The notes: generated from the sequence alone by a model not told the origin. 64,000 bases of DNA from Kitasatospora arboriphila (GCF_000717275.1 NZ_JNYV01000004.1:558001-622000), one strand, 5' to 3'. Counted from the first letter of the stretch, positions 35,952 to 45,352 are shown. A program made the numbers and translations.

Positions 35952-36536
35952 CTACAGGAAGCTGCGGACGAAAGTCAGGGCAGTCGATTGCCACGTCCAG
36001 ACGTGGTCGAGCATGGCGTGACCGCCGCCCTCGATCGGCACGAACTCGGCGTCGACCCCACGTTCGCGGAGTTGGGTGATGCCCTTTTCCGTCCGGGCCG
36101 AATACGTTCGCTGGTCGGCAGTCCCGTGCAGCGCCAAGACCCGTGCCTCGCCGTGGATGTACTCCCAATCCGCGTGCTGCCACCACGGCGCCAGGGCGAG
36201 AACGCCGGCCACCCGTTTGTCGGCGGCGAGGTGCGCGGCGACCCTGCCGCCCATCGAATGCCCGACCAGGATCACCGGGGAATCCGGGTGCGCGTCGATG
36301 AGGTGGTCCAAGGCGGCTTGGGCCGGAGCGAGGGGACTGTTCTGCTCGCCGTTCCACCCGTGGACGTCGTAGACGGCCTGGTGAACCACCACTCGTGGAA
36401 GCGCACGCAGCGACAGCGTGAACGGGTACATCCGCATCGGCGCGGGTTGGCGTCGGCTGAACGGCGTCGTGGAGTTGTCCGTGCCACCGGGCAACACCAA
36501 GACCGACGCCGCCGCCGGCAAACCGGGTATCAGCAT
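35952..36536 (-). CDS. Alpha/beta-fold hydrolase
   Basis: 194-residue cytosolic hydrolase with nucleophile elbow VGHSMGG (S94), an HGTAD segment carrying the acid, and GGGHAMLD supplying the His. It resembles dienelactone-hydrolase-type esterases; the substrate is not predictable. Its ATG lies 7 nt inside the end of the upstream secreted lipase gene, so translation is probably coupled and the two may act on related esters outside and inside the cell. Confidence 0.82.
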   Translation of the reverse strand: MLIPGLPAAASVLVLPGGTDNSTTPFSRRQPAPMRMYPFTLSLRALPRVVVHQAVYDVHGWNGEQNSPLAPAQAALDHLIDAHPDSPVILVGHSMGGRVAAHLAADKRVAGVLALAPWWQHADWEYIHGEARVLALHGTADQRTYSARTEKGITQLRERGVDAEFVPIEGGGHAMLDHVWTWQSTALTFVRSFL

Positions 36537-37735
36537 GTGCTGGGTGCCGGCGCCCCTGCCAGGCGGTCGTTGAGGTAGCTCAATGCGATCGGGACACCGG
36601 CCGCGATGGTGGAGCCGTGGTCACCGGGGACGATCACTGTCTGTACCCGCGTTCCCTGTCGGCACCAGTGGGCGGCGGTGGCCAGCACCCGGGACGTGGG
36701 AGTGAGCTGATCATCGGCACCCTGGTAGAGCAGCACCGGCATTCGCGGCGCGCCGGGGAACATCTGGACGCTGTTGCGATTGAGGGCATCCACGCCTGCC
36801 TGAGTGTTGGCGAGAGTTCCGGTGTTGACCACGTCCGCGATCTTCATGTTGGCGCCGGCATCGATGATCTGGTCGGTGCACGCGTTGCGGATCTGGTTGG
36901 CCAGCGCGACCCCCCGATCGTTCAGTTGCTCAGACAACGACACCTCGTTCGGATACTCGCGCTCGAGGCCGAGGGAGGCTGCGAAGCCCAGGCCGAACAG
37001 CGGGTTCGGGGCCACCCCCAGCGTGCGGGCGATCGCTTCGAGATTCACCGGTGTGCCACCTGCGGACAGACCGACGAAATCGAGTTCCGGGGCGTACGTG
37101 GGTGCCAACACGCCTGCGTAGGCAGTGGCCATGGCGCCACCCGAATACCCGGCCAGGACCGTGCGAGAATCGCCGACCCGGAATCCGGGGCTCGACTGGA
37201 CGGCCCTGATGGAGTCCAGCGTGATGGTGCCGCCGAGTCGGGCCGCCCCGTATGCGCTGGTCGGTCCGAGGTGGTCGGGAATGTTCACCGCGACGCCACG
37301 CGCCAGCGCCAGACCGATGAGCTGCTGCTCCTGCAAACCGCCACGGAAGATCTGATGCGACGGCGCGCACTGCGGCCCGAGCGAGTTGGTGAACGGCTGA
37401 TACGACAGCAGGTCGTGGCGGGCCCCACCGTCGGGAACGATGACCGTCGTGACAGCGGCGATCGGCTCGCCCTGCGAATTGGTGCTGCGGAACAACACCT
37501 TCTGGGCGCTGGACCCGGGGAACGGACTCGGCAGCGATTGCACGCGGAGCACGTCTCCGTTGGCTGCACCCTCGATGCCCGCCGGCTCTGCATAAAACGG
37601 ATCCGAATCGGCGGTCGGCATGAATGGGGCAGCGCTTGCGGGCGCAGCGGTGAACCCGATGGCAGCGGCGGTTGCGAAGACGGCGACCGCGACTTTCACT
37701 CCGAGCCCACGCCGAAACAACGTGTGAACGCGCAT
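36530..37735 (-). CDS. Secretory lipase (LIP family)
   Basis: 401 residues. Signal peptide (VKVAVAVFATAAAIGFTAA, cleavage near ASA-AP), then a secretory lipase domain (PF03583-like) with nucleophile GYSGGAMAT (S198), acid in YQGADDQLTP and His in PGDHGST. Paired cysteines (GPQCAPS, NACTDQ) suggest disulfides. These enzymes hydrolyse acylglycerols. ATG 37735 follows CGGAGG; the longer frame overlaps the divergent pgm promoter region. Confidence 0.88.
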   Translation of the reverse strand: MRVHTLFRRGLGVKVAVAVFATAAAIGFTAAPASAAPFMPTADSDPFYAEPAGIEGAANGDVLRVQSLPSPFPGSSAQKVLFRSTNSQGEPIAAVTTVIVPDGGARHDLLSYQPFTNSLGPQCAPSHQIFRGGLQEQQLIGLALARGVAVNIPDHLGPTSAYGAARLGGTITLDSIRAVQSSPGFRVGDSRTVLAGYSGGAMATAYAGVLAPTYAPELDFVGLSAGGTPVNLEAIARTLGVAPNPLFGLGFAASLGLEREYPNEVSLSEQLNDRGVALANQIRNACTDQIIDAGANMKIADVVNTGTLANTQAGVDALNRNSVQMFPGAPRMPVLLYQGADDQLTPTSRVLATAAHWCRQGTRVQTVIVPGDHGSTIAAGVPIALSYLNDRLAGAPAPSTC

Positions 37736-37924
37736 TGATGTGCCTCCGTCACCCCGACCGAGGTCGTCCGCCCAGACGTTTGGAGCGGTGTTCGGGAGGA
37801 GTGTAACCCGCGTCAACCCCATGGCGACCGCGATCGGTGGCAGAATTCGGATGGTCCAGTCAAAGACGCCGAGGATTGTGACCGCCGCCCGCCGGCCGGT
37901 CGCAGACAACCGGAAGGATTTTCA

Positions 37925-39571
37925 ATGGCTCACCCGCGTGCGGGGACCCTGGCACTACCGGAAGATCTGATTGATGTGTCGGCGGTGATCGACGCCTACT
38001 ACTCGGAAAAGCCTGACCCGGAAAACCCGGCTCAGCAAGTCGTTTTCGGCACGTCGGGCCATCGCGGGTCCAGTCTCGACGGTGCGTTCAACGAGGACCA
38101 CATCATTGCGACCACCCAGGCGATCGTCGAGTACCGCACCGTCGCCGGCATCACCGGACCGCTCTTCATCGCACGCGACACCCACGCGTTGTCGCTGCCC
38201 GCATGGCAGACGGCCATCGAAGTCCTCGTGGCCAACGACGTCCGTGTCCTGGTGGACAACAAAGACCGATTCACTCCGACACCGGCGCTGAGTCATGCGA
38301 TTCTGACGCATAACCGCGGCGGAGGACCGAGTGCCGATGGGATCGTCGTGACGCCGTCCCACAACCCGCCTCGCGACGGTGGCTTCAAGTACAACCCGCC
38401 CAACGGTGGACCTGCCGACACCGACATCACCTCGCAGGTGGCCGCTCGCGCCAACGAGTTGTTGCAGAGCGGTGTGGGCAGCGTCAGACGAATCCCGTTC
38501 GAGCGGGCCAAGGAGTCCGAGTTCTACGGGACCTATGACTTCGGCGCCAACTATGTGGACGACCTCAATTCTGTGGTCGACATGGACATCATCAGGAACT
38601 CCGGTGTGCGCATCGGTGCCGATCCGATGGGTGGCGCCTCGGTGGGGTACTGGGCCGAGCTGGGTGCCCGTTACACACTGGAACGACTGACTGTCGTCAA
38701 TCCCATTGTGGATCCCACGTTTTCGTTCATGACGCTCGACACCGACGGCAAGATCCGGATGGATTGCAGTTCCGCGAACGCGATGGCGTCGCTGATCGAC
38801 GCGCGGGATTCCTTCCAGATCGCCACCGGCAACGACGCTGACTCCGACCGGCACGGCATCGTCACGCCCGACGGCGGCCTGATGAATCCGAACCACTTCC
38901 TCGCGGTGGCCATCGACTACCTGTTCACCCACCGGCCCGATTGGCCCAAGGGTGCGGCAGTGGGGAAGACCCTGGTGTCCTCGTCGATGATCGATCGGGT
39001 GGTCGCGGGGATCGGCCGGCAGCTCGTAGAGGTGCCGGTGGGTTTCAAGTGGTTTGTGCCCGGACTACTCGACGGTTCGGTCGGTTTCGGTGGTGAGGAA
39101 AGCGCGGGCGCGTCATTCCTTCGCAAGAACGGGCAGGTGTGGACCACCGACAAGGACGGCATCATCATGGCGCTGTTGGCCTCGGAAATCCTTGCCGTCA
39201 CCGGCATTTCACCGTCCGAACGGTATGCGCAGCTGGCCGAGCAATACGGCGGGTCGCCCGCGTATGCGCGTCGCGACGCCCCGGCCACGCGCGAGCAGAA
39301 AGCGGTGCTCGGCAAGCTGTCGGCCGAGCAGGTCAAGGCGACCGAGCTGGCCGGCGAGGAGATCACCGCAGTGCTCACGGAGGCGCCGGGTAACGGCGCA
39401 AAGATCGGTGGACTGAAGGTGACCACCAAGAACGCCTGGTTTGCGGCTCGGCCGTCGGGTACCGAAGACGTGTACAAGATCTACGCCGAATCCTTCAACG
39501 GCGCAGACCATCTGGCTCAGGTTCAGAACGAGGCCCAGGAACTGGTGGACGGTGTGCTCGGATCGAGCTGA
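37925..39571 (+). CDS. pgm: Phosphoglucomutase (alpha-D-glucose phosphate-specific)
   Basis: 548-residue enzyme interconverting glucose-1-phosphate and glucose-6-phosphate for glycogen, trehalose and cell-wall sugar synthesis. Seen are FGTSGHRG (41-48), the phosphoserine loop TPSHNPP (S145), the metal loop NDADSDRHG, the sugar-binding GEESAGA and the phosphate-binding [12 protein letters not shown]. Length matches the Pgm family. The ATG follows CCGGAAGG. It is divergent from the lipase and convergent with the VIT transporter. Confidence 0.95.
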   Translation: MAHPRAGTLALPEDLIDVSAVIDAYYSEKPDPENPAQQVVFGTSGHRGSSLDGAFNEDHIIATTQAIVEYRTVAGITGPLFIARDTHALSLPAWQTAIEVLVANDVRVLVDNKDRFTPTPALSHAILTHNRGGGPSADGIVVTPSHNPPRDGGFKYNPPNGGPADTDITSQVAARANELLQSGVGSVRRIPFERAKESEFYGTYDFGANYVDDLNSVVDMDIIRNSGVRIGADPMGGASVGYWAELGARYTLERLTVVNPIVDPTFSFMTLDTDGKIRMDCSSANAMASLIDARDSFQIATGNDADSDRHGIVTPDGGLMNPNHFLAVAIDYLFTHRPDWPKGAAVGKTLVSSSMIDRVVAGIGRQLVEVPVGFKWFVPGLLDGSVGFGGEESAGASFLRKNGQVWTTDKDGIIMALLASEILAVTGISPSERYAQLAEQYGGSPAYARRDAPATREQKAVLGKLSAEQVKATELAGEEITAVLTEAPGNGAKIGGLKVTTKNAWFAARPSGTEDVYKIYAESFNGADHLAQVQNEAQELVDGVLGSS

Positions 39572-39583
39572 GAGACCAGACGC

Positions 39584-39643
39584 CGCACGGTCTTGTGCGC
39601 CCCGCTCCGGTTCGAACCGAAGCGCGACACGCAAGGCCGTGCG
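39584..39643. terminator. Compound inverted repeat between pgm and VIT gene
   Basis: Outer arms CGCACGG (39584-39590) and CCGTGCG (39637-39643), with an inner palindrome CGGTTCGAACCG. It lies between convergent stops at 39571 and 39653 and probably terminates both. Confidence 0.55.
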
Positions 39644-39652
39644 TGGACGGGG

Positions 39653-40405
39653 TCAGCCGCTTGCGGGTACCCCGATCGCGAATCCGACGAGATAGGTGGC
39701 GCCGGCTGCGATGACACCGAAAAGGAGTTGTCGCAGCGCGCCTTTCCAGATCGGTCGGTCGGTGATCCGGGCAGCCAGCCCACCGACGAGGATCAGGCCG
39801 GCGGCACCCACGAGCAATCCTGCGGTGAGCGATTCGAACCCGAGCAGATAGGGGATCAGCGGTAACACCGCGCCGATCGAGAACATCACGAACGACGAGA
39901 CCGCTGCCACCTTCGGTGACGGCTTCTCATCGGGATCGACACCGAGTTCCTGCGTCAGGTGCAGGCTCACGGCCTTGTCGGTGTCCTGGTGGATCTCGGT
40001 GGCCGCCGCCGTCGCGGTCTGTTCCGACATCCCCATGTCGATGAACGCTTCGACCAGTTCGTGCAGTTCTTCGCGAGGGTGCTTGCGCATCTCACGACGC
40101 TCGACAGCTACCTCCGCGTCCACCTGCTCGTTCTGGGTGGAGACCGAGGCGAACTCACCCAAGGCCATGGAGAAGGCTCCGGCCACCAGCCCGGCGACTC
40201 CGCTGAGGACGATGGTGTGGCCGCTGGCGCCCGACGCGCCGACACCGGCGACAAGGCTGATGTTGGTCACCAGGCCGTCCATCGCGCCGAACGTGGCGGC
40301 ACGAAGTCGACCGCCTGCCACGTTGGCGTGGGTGTGTCCGACCTCTTCCACACCCACATCCGCAGGATGCGGTGTCTGGTCCGGGGAACCTGGAATCGTC
40401 ACCAC
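39653..40405 (-). CDS. VIT1/CCC1-family Fe/Mn transporter
   Basis: 250 residues with five predicted transmembrane helices. The first carries FGAMDGLVTNISLVAGV and the second SGVAGLVAGAFSMALGEFASV, both typical of the VIT family. A cytoplasmic helical metal-binding region rich in Glu/His (VERREMRKHPREELHELVEAF) lies between TM2 and TM3. It likely exports or sequesters iron or manganese. GTG 40405 and GTG 40402 are both possible starts. Confidence 0.9.
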   Translation of the reverse strand: MVTIPGSPDQTPHPADVGVEEVGHTHANVAGGRLRAATFGAMDGLVTNISLVAGVGASGASGHTIVLSGVAGLVAGAFSMALGEFASVSTQNEQVDAEVAVERREMRKHPREELHELVEAFIDMGMSEQTATAAATEIHQDTDKAVSLHLTQELGVDPDEKPSPKVAAVSSFVMFSIGAVLPLIPYLLGFESLTAGLLVGAAGLILVGGLAARITDRPIWKGALRQLLFGVIAAGATYLVGFAIGVPASG

Positions 40406-40508
40406 GAGATGGTATCGGCCGACACCTGTCGACCTCGGCTTCGCACATGTCTGAAGCTTCCTGATTTGCTAAGCGCCCTCTCAGGCGGTGGTCGTTAGGC
40501 TGGTGCGC

Positions 40509-41018
40509 GTGTGGAGATACGTCGTGAGCGCGCCGGTTCGTATCGGCTTGGCGGCGGTATGGCTGATCGCCGGTGGCATCAAGGCGGTTGATCCCGACCA
40601 GTCCGAGATCGCGGTGAAGGCGTATCACCTGTTTCCGGATTCGACCGCGTACGCGGTGTCGCTGGTGCTACCCATGGCTGAGATCGCATTGGGACTGCTG
40701 CTGTTGATCGGGTTGGCCGTACGTCCGGCGGCCATCGCCTCGGCGGTGTTGCTGGTGCTGCTGATCGCGGCCATCGTGTCGGTGTGGGCACGGGGATACA
40801 CGATCGACTGCGGTTGTTTCGGAGGCGGTGGGGAAGCCGATGTGTCCTGGCGGAACTACCTCACCGAGATCCTTCGGGATGTCGGGTTCCTGGCACTCGC
40901 AGCATGGTTGATCGTTTTCCCGCGAAGCCACCTGGCGCTCGGCCCTGGCTCGCGACACAGGTGGCCCGCGACGACCACGACGATGACTCCAACGACCCCG
41001 CGACGGCCGCGGGTGTAG
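40509..41018 (+). CDS. MauE/DoxX-family membrane protein
   Basis: 169 residues with four transmembrane helices of the MauE/DoxX type (VRIGLAAVWLIAGGIKAVDP at the start). A lumenal-facing CxC motif YTIDCGCFGGG (C101, C103) follows TM3. MauE-like proteins support disulfide formation in partners. Here it sits 28 nt before a DsbA-like gene, the place occupied by VKOR in mycobacteria, so it probably reoxidises DsbA or shuttles electrons. GTG 40509 lies 7 nt after TAGGCT (40496-40501), suggesting leaderless translation. The Arg/Thr-rich tail is probably cytoplasmic. Confidence 0.75.
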   Translation: MWRYVVSAPVRIGLAAVWLIAGGIKAVDPDQSEIAVKAYHLFPDSTAYAVSLVLPMAEIALGLLLLIGLAVRPAAIASAVLLVLLIAAIVSVWARGYTIDCGCFGGGGEADVSWRNYLTEILRDVGFLALAAWLIVFPRSHLALGPGSRHRWPATTTTMTPTTPRRPRV

Positions 41019-41046
41019 ATGATGAAATGGCAACCGAGGAAACGCA

Positions 41047-41793
41047 TTGAGCAGCAACAACAAGCGACCCGCTCCCAAGACGGCGAAGTCGAAGTACCAG
41101 CCCCAGGCGCAATCGAGCACCACCACGTATGTGCTTGCCGGCCTCGCGGTGTTGGTGATCGCGGCTGTGGTGATCGGCGGCATCATCTGGAACAGCCAGC
41201 GCAACAAGGGCGGCGCCGACAGCGCCGTGTTGTCCAACTCTGCGACCTTCGTGGTGGGCAGCCCGACGGCTCCGCACACCATCGACATGTTCGAGGACTT
41301 CCAATGCCCGGCGTGCGCCAACGTGGAGCAGCAATCCGGCCAGACCATCACCGACGCGGTCAACAGCGGCCAGCTGCAGGTGCGGTTCCACATGCTGACC
41401 TTCCTCAACGAGCAGTCGGGGTCGGGTGACTACAGCTCCCGGGCAGCGGGCGCGATGAAGTGCGTGGCCGACGCCGAGAACCAGGACGTGAAACTTGCCT
41501 TCCACTCCAAGCTCTTCGCGGTGCAGCCGAAGGAAGGCGGCGACGACCACGACAATCAGACGCTGGCCGGGTTCGCCAAGGAAGTCGGCGCATCGGATGC
41601 CACCCAGCAGTGCATCGCCGACGGCACTCAGGTCCAGGCTGCCGAGTCCATCGCCGACGAGTCGCAGACGCAGCTTGCCAAGGCGCTCGACGGTCAGGTC
41701 GGAACTCCCAGTGTGTTGCAGGACGGCAAGAAGGTCACCATCACCAACGGAACCGGCTGGGTCGATCAGATCCTCGGCGGCGCAAACAACTGA
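41047..41793 (+). CDS. DsbA-like membrane-anchored thiol oxidoreductase
   Basis: 248 residues: a cytoplasmic Lys/Pro/Gln-rich start, one membrane helix (VLAGLAVLVIAAVVIGGIIW at 29-48), then an extracytoplasmic thioredoxin-fold domain with active site CPAC (C87, C90) and a second cysteine pair (AMKCVADA, QQCIADG). The cis-Pro region is VGTPSVL. It resembles mycobacterial Rv2969c DsbA. The start is TTG 41047. It forms a probable operon with the MauE-like gene and ends with a hairpin. Confidence 0.88.
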   Translation: MSSNNKRPAPKTAKSKYQPQAQSSTTTYVLAGLAVLVIAAVVIGGIIWNSQRNKGGADSAVLSNSATFVVGSPTAPHTIDMFEDFQCPACANVEQQSGQTITDAVNSGQLQVRFHMLTFLNEQSGSGDYSSRAAGAMKCVADAENQDVKLAFHSKLFAVQPKEGGDDHDNQTLAGFAKEVGASDATQQCIADGTQVQAAESIADESQTQLAKALDGQVGTPSVLQDGKKVTITNGTGWVDQILGGANN

Positions 41794-41824
41794 CAACACC
41801 GCACCCCGGTGAACGCGGGGGAGG

Positions 41825-41863
41825 ACCCGGCCGAAGTCGCCGCTATGGCGGATTTGGCCGGGT
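41825..41863 (+). terminator. Terminator of the MauE-DsbA operon
   Basis: ACCCGGCC (41825-41832) pairs with GGCCGGGT (41856-41863), with an inner CGCC/GGCG stem. It lies 32 nt after the dsbA stop. Confidence 0.65.
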
Positions 41864-41940
41864 TCGCGCGGATGGTGTAATTTCGATCGAGCACGCAGCA
41901 CCAGGGCAAACAACCTGGCGTGGGTGCAAAAACCGAATAC

Positions 41941-42013
41941 GGGGCTATGGCGCAGCTGGTAGCGCACCACACTGGCAGTGTGGGGGTCAGGGGTTCGAGT
42001 CCCCTTAGCTCCA
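41941..42013 (+). tRNA. tRNA-Ala (GGC)
   Basis: 73-nt cloverleaf: acceptor GGGGCTA/TAGCTCC, anticodon loop CTGGCAG giving GGC, T arm GGGGTTCGAGTCCCC. The 3' CCA is not encoded. Confidence 0.95.
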
Positions 42014-42016
42014 CTT

Positions 42017-42059
42017 CGCGAAGGGCAGATCAGGCACTATTCTGATCTGCCCTTTCGCG
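42017..42059 (+). terminator. Terminator after tRNA-Ala
   Basis: CGCGAAGGGCAGATCAG (42017-42033) pairs with CTGATCTGCCCTTTCGCG (42042-42059) with a single bulged T. Confidence 0.85.
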
Positions 42060-42298
42060 CGTGAATCTCCACTGATTTTTGCCGTCAACGCCACCACCCG
42101 CGATTGCCCGCGAGCTGAGTTCGGTGTTGACGACGGCACCAAGTGACCTGCCCGACGGGTATCAACCACTTCTCGTACAGTCCGCGTGTTGTGAGAATGG
42201 CACTCGCGCCCACAGTGCTATTTGGTCCAGAATGGGGTCTGGATAAAATAGCGGTGGTGGAGCGCGCAGCTATTTCGTCTGCGGCAAGGAGGGACCAG

Positions 42299-43564
42299 GT
42301 GGCGTACAGGACGTTGAAGTCGATCTTTCATCAGCGAGATCGTGTTGGTGCCGACGCTGAGGAACAAGCTCGACGAGATTCGCCTGCCGCCCTCCACTGG
42401 GACCTGATGATCGGCGGACACTCGATGTTCGCACTGATGACACCCCAAGTCGCAGCCCTGATCGAACGGATTATGAGCTTCGAGCCGACGATTCGAGCCG
42501 AGTGGGAGGGGCTGCCGGGCGCGGCGCGCCGCCACTATCTGGATCGCATGGTGATCGACGAAATCCAGGCGACGAACGAGATCGAACACGTCCGCTCAAC
42601 CCGGAGGGAGATCAGCGAGGCAATCGAGGCCGTGCGGGCGGAACGACCCATTACGACTAGGCGGTTCGCGGAGATGGTGCGGCTCTACCTCGCCATCGGC
42701 GACGACGAGGCCGAAAGTCCGCAGAAGCTCGACGACATCCGGGCTGTCTACGACGCGGTGACTCGGGGCGAAATTCGTGACGAAGATGCCCCCGATGGGC
42801 GGCGGTTCCGGCAAGGACCGGTATCGATCGAATCAGGAACCAAGGTCGTGCACAGCGGTGTGCTGCCCGAGTCGGCGATCGACGACGCGCTGACTCTCAT
42901 GCTGAGCCAGGGGCGCGACGACTCGATCCCGCGACTGATCAGGGCAGTGGTCTCGCACTTCATCTTTGAGTACACGCACCCCTTCTACGACGGGAACGGC
43001 CGAACCGGGCGCTACCTTCTCGCACTGGACCTTCGGCAGGTGCTGGCACCGTATGCGAGCCTGGCGCTGTCGGCGACTGTCGCCGACAACAAGGATCGCT
43101 ACTACCGAGCGTTCGCCGACGCGGAGAATCCGTTGAACCGCGGAGATCTCACGCCCTATCTGATCGACATGCTGGAGATCATCGCCGAGGCGCAACATCG
43201 TTTGCTGCTCGACCTCTCGGAGCGTCGGCGGAAGATTGACACCATCGCGGCGCGCATCCGCCTCCTGCTTGAAGATGAGCAATTCCCGCTGAGCTTAGGA
43301 CTCGATCGCGAGTCGGCGCCGCCGGTTGATCGCGACGATATCGATGCAGTCCTGTACACCCTGGGCCAGGCTCACCACTTTGATGCGAACCGCACCGTCA
43401 AATTGAAAGCCCTCGCCGACGCGGCTAAACGATCGAGTCAGTTCATCCGCCCGCGACTACAGCGCCTGGACGATGCCGGGATCATTGAAACGGTGACTAA
43501 GAAGCCGCTGCGCTTCGGGCTCACCGCGCGGGGCGTATCGCTCCTCGAGCTGGATGGTGAGTGA
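42299..43564 (+). CDS. Fic-domain protein (probable AMP transferase)
   Basis: 421 residues. N-terminal Fic/DOC helical domain, then the Fic core with the active-site loop HPFYDGNGRTGR at 227-238, matching HxFx(D/E)GNGRxxR completely. A winged-helix-like C-terminus ends with a short wing strand. Residues 92-97, TNEIEH, occupy the place of the (S/T)xxxE(G/N) inhibitory helix, with His in the last position. The family typically adenylylates target proteins. GTG 42299 follows a perfect AAGGAGG by 6 nt. It lies just after a tRNA-Ala gene and may have been acquired by transfer. Confidence 0.85.
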   Translation: MAYRTLKSIFHQRDRVGADAEEQARRDSPAALHWDLMIGGHSMFALMTPQVAALIERIMSFEPTIRAEWEGLPGAARRHYLDRMVIDEIQATNEIEHVRSTRREISEAIEAVRAERPITTRRFAEMVRLYLAIGDDEAESPQKLDDIRAVYDAVTRGEIRDEDAPDGRRFRQGPVSIESGTKVVHSGVLPESAIDDALTLMLSQGRDDSIPRLIRAVVSHFIFEYTHPFYDGNGRTGRYLLALDLRQVLAPYASLALSATVADNKDRYYRAFADAENPLNRGDLTPYLIDMLEIIAEAQHRLLLDLSERRRKIDTIAARIRLLLEDEQFPLSLGLDRESAPPVDRDDIDAVLYTLGQAHHFDANRTVKLKALADAAKRSSQFIRPRLQRLDDAGIIETVTKKPLRFGLTARGVSLLELDGE

Positions 43565-43568
43565 TTCG

Positions 43569-43658
43569 TGCCACCGAAGCCCACCGGTAACAACTTTGCG
43601 ATCACGAACGAGGAATCAAAGAAGACGTTCGTTCGTGAAAGGACCCCGCTGCTGTGAA
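43569..43658 (+). CDS. Possible microprotein after fic (doubtful)
   Basis: A 29-codon frame from GTG 43569 (VPPKPTGNNFAITNEESK...) to TGA 43658, overlapping the next gene's GTG by 5 nt. No ribosome-binding site is clear. Its only support is position between fic and a small membrane protein gene. No family recognised. Confidence 0.2.
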
Positions 43659-44055
43659 CCTGCCGAAGAGATCTGGGCAACCGGGTCGGGTGTTCCTCAT
43701 CGCGGCGGCGATACTGCTTGTCGTTGCGGCGGCGTTCGCGTTCTGGCCGGTGGACAACTCGCAGGGCACGGGCTGCGGGAGTTGGGCGTTGAAGGACGAC
43801 TCGTCGGCGGTGACAAAGGACGCCGAGTTCAACCTGGGCGACACCACCAAGGACTTGACCCGGGCGCTGGCCGATCGGTATCTCGGCGACAACTCCGCCA
43901 ACAGTCTCGGGCTCAGCGACAACACCAGCCAAGTGCAGGCATGCGAGTCCGCGCGCGGAGACCAGACCAGCGAGGTCGTGATCTTCGGATTGGCCGGAGC
44001 GGCTGCACTCGTGGTCGGGCTGATCCGGCGGTATCAGCCTGCGCGAGCCACCTGA
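43654..44055 (+). CDS. Small two-TM membrane protein
   Basis: 133 residues: TM1 (VFLIAAAILLVVAAAFAFWP), an extracytoplasmic domain with two cysteines (TGCGSW and QACESAR) and repeated Asp/Asn/Ser motifs, then TM2 (VVIFGLAGAAALVVGLIRR). No family recognised. GTG 43654 follows a GTGAAAGGA tract. It is 90 nt after fic and 72 nt before rtcB. Confidence 0.6.
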   Translation: MNLPKRSGQPGRVFLIAAAILLVVAAAFAFWPVDNSQGTGCGSWALKDDSSAVTKDAEFNLGDTTKDLTRALADRYLGDNSANSLGLSDNTSQVQACESARGDQTSEVVIFGLAGAAALVVGLIRRYQPARAT

Positions 44056-44127
44056 CCGGCCACTGATCGGCCACAGACCTACTGCGACAACCACAAACGC
44101 CTTGACCCCGGCGATAGTGTCCGACAT

Positions 44128-45336
44128 ATGGACAGCAATGCGGGAAAGCCCCGACGTATCGACTCGTTCAAACTCTTGTCGTTCGCTTCGCACATCGACG
44201 ACAACACGATCGAGCAGGCGAAAGAGACCGCGTCGATGCCGTTTGTGCACCCACATGTCGCCCTCATGCCAGATGCCCACTCCGGCAAGGGTTCTGCTGT
44301 GGGAACTGTCATCCCCACCATCGACGCGGTGATACCCGCAGCAGTCGGCGTGGACATCGGCTGCGGAATGATCGCACTGAGGACCCGGTACAGCGAGGAC
44401 GACCTCGCAGGCCGTGATCTGTCGGCACTGCGCGCATCGATCGAATCGGCCATCCCGCTGTCGCCGGGTAACTACAACCACTCGCTCGACCGGTTCCCGT
44501 TCACCGCGCAACGGGTGGCGTCGCTCGCCGCGGATGCAGAGGGCAACCGGGTGGACCTGTCCCACTCACCCAAGTGGCGTGAGCAACTCGGCTCGCTCGG
44601 AGGCGGCAATCACTTCATCGAGTTGTGCATCGACAACGCCGGCGGCGTCTGGTTGTTTCTCCACTCTGGTTCGCGTGGCGTCGGCAACAAGATCGCGCAG
44701 AAGCACATCAAGATTGCTCAAAAGTTGTGCAAGCAGTGGCATATCGGGTTACCCAACGCCGATCTCGCCTACTTGCCGGCAAAGACACCGCAATTCGACG
44801 CATACCTGACCGAACTGTCGTGGGCCCAGCGGTTCGCGTTCGAGAACCGTGCGGAGATGATGGACCGCTTCAGACAGGTGTTCGCGGACTGGGTCGGCCA
44901 CGACGGCGATCCTGCCGACATCGCGACGGACTCGGTGAACTGCCACCACAACTACACCGTGCAGGAACGCCACGCGGGTAAGGACGTGTGGCTCACCCGC
45001 AAGGGCGCCATCGACGCACACGAGGGTGTGCGTGGTGTGATCCCCGGTTCCATGGGCACCCGCTCATATGTCGTGCGGGGCAAGGGGAATGCAGCGGGCT
45101 TGTGCTCGGCTCCGCACGGGGCCGGACGCCGGTTCTCCCGTACCGAAGCCAAGCGCCGATTCAGCGAGGCAGATCTGGACAAGGCGATGGTCGGCATCGA
45201 ATACCGCCACGGACCCGAGTGGATCGACGAGATCCCGGCGGCCTACAAAGACATCGACGTTGTGATGCGTGACGCTCGAGACCTCGTGGACGTCGAGTTC
45301 GAATTGCGTCAGGTACTGAACGTCAAGGGAACCTGA
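44128..45336 (+). CDS. rtcB: RNA-splicing ligase RtcB
   Basis: 402-residue GTP/Mn-dependent RNA ligase joining 2',3'-cyclic phosphate (or 3'-phosphate) ends to 5'-OH ends. Mn ligands are in MPDAHSGKG (H51), VGVDIGCGM (C79), GGGNHFIEL and HSGSRGVGN. The GMP-accepting His is in APHGAGRRFSR. The sequence is shorter than E. coli RtcB, as in the RtcB3-type group. No archease or RtcA/RtcR gene is adjacent. ATG 44128 lies 7 nt after TAGTGT (44115-44120), suggesting a leaderless message. Confidence 0.92.
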   Translation: MDSNAGKPRRIDSFKLLSFASHIDDNTIEQAKETASMPFVHPHVALMPDAHSGKGSAVGTVIPTIDAVIPAAVGVDIGCGMIALRTRYSEDDLAGRDLSALRASIESAIPLSPGNYNHSLDRFPFTAQRVASLAADAEGNRVDLSHSPKWREQLGSLGGGNHFIELCIDNAGGVWLFLHSGSRGVGNKIAQKHIKIAQKLCKQWHIGLPNADLAYLPAKTPQFDAYLTELSWAQRFAFENRAEMMDRFRQVFADWVGHDGDPADIATDSVNCHHNYTVQERHAGKDVWLTRKGAIDAHEGVRGVIPGSMGTRSYVVRGKGNAAGLCSAPHGAGRRFSRTEAKRRFSEADLDKAMVGIEYRHGPEWIDEIPAAYKDIDVVMRDARDLVDVEFELRQVLNVKGT

Positions 45337-45352
45337 GTCCCGCGAGGGTGGT

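Noticed and set aside
41941..43564. Integrated element at tRNA-Ala
   Set aside because: No integrase and no repeat of the tRNA 3' end was found downstream of fic.
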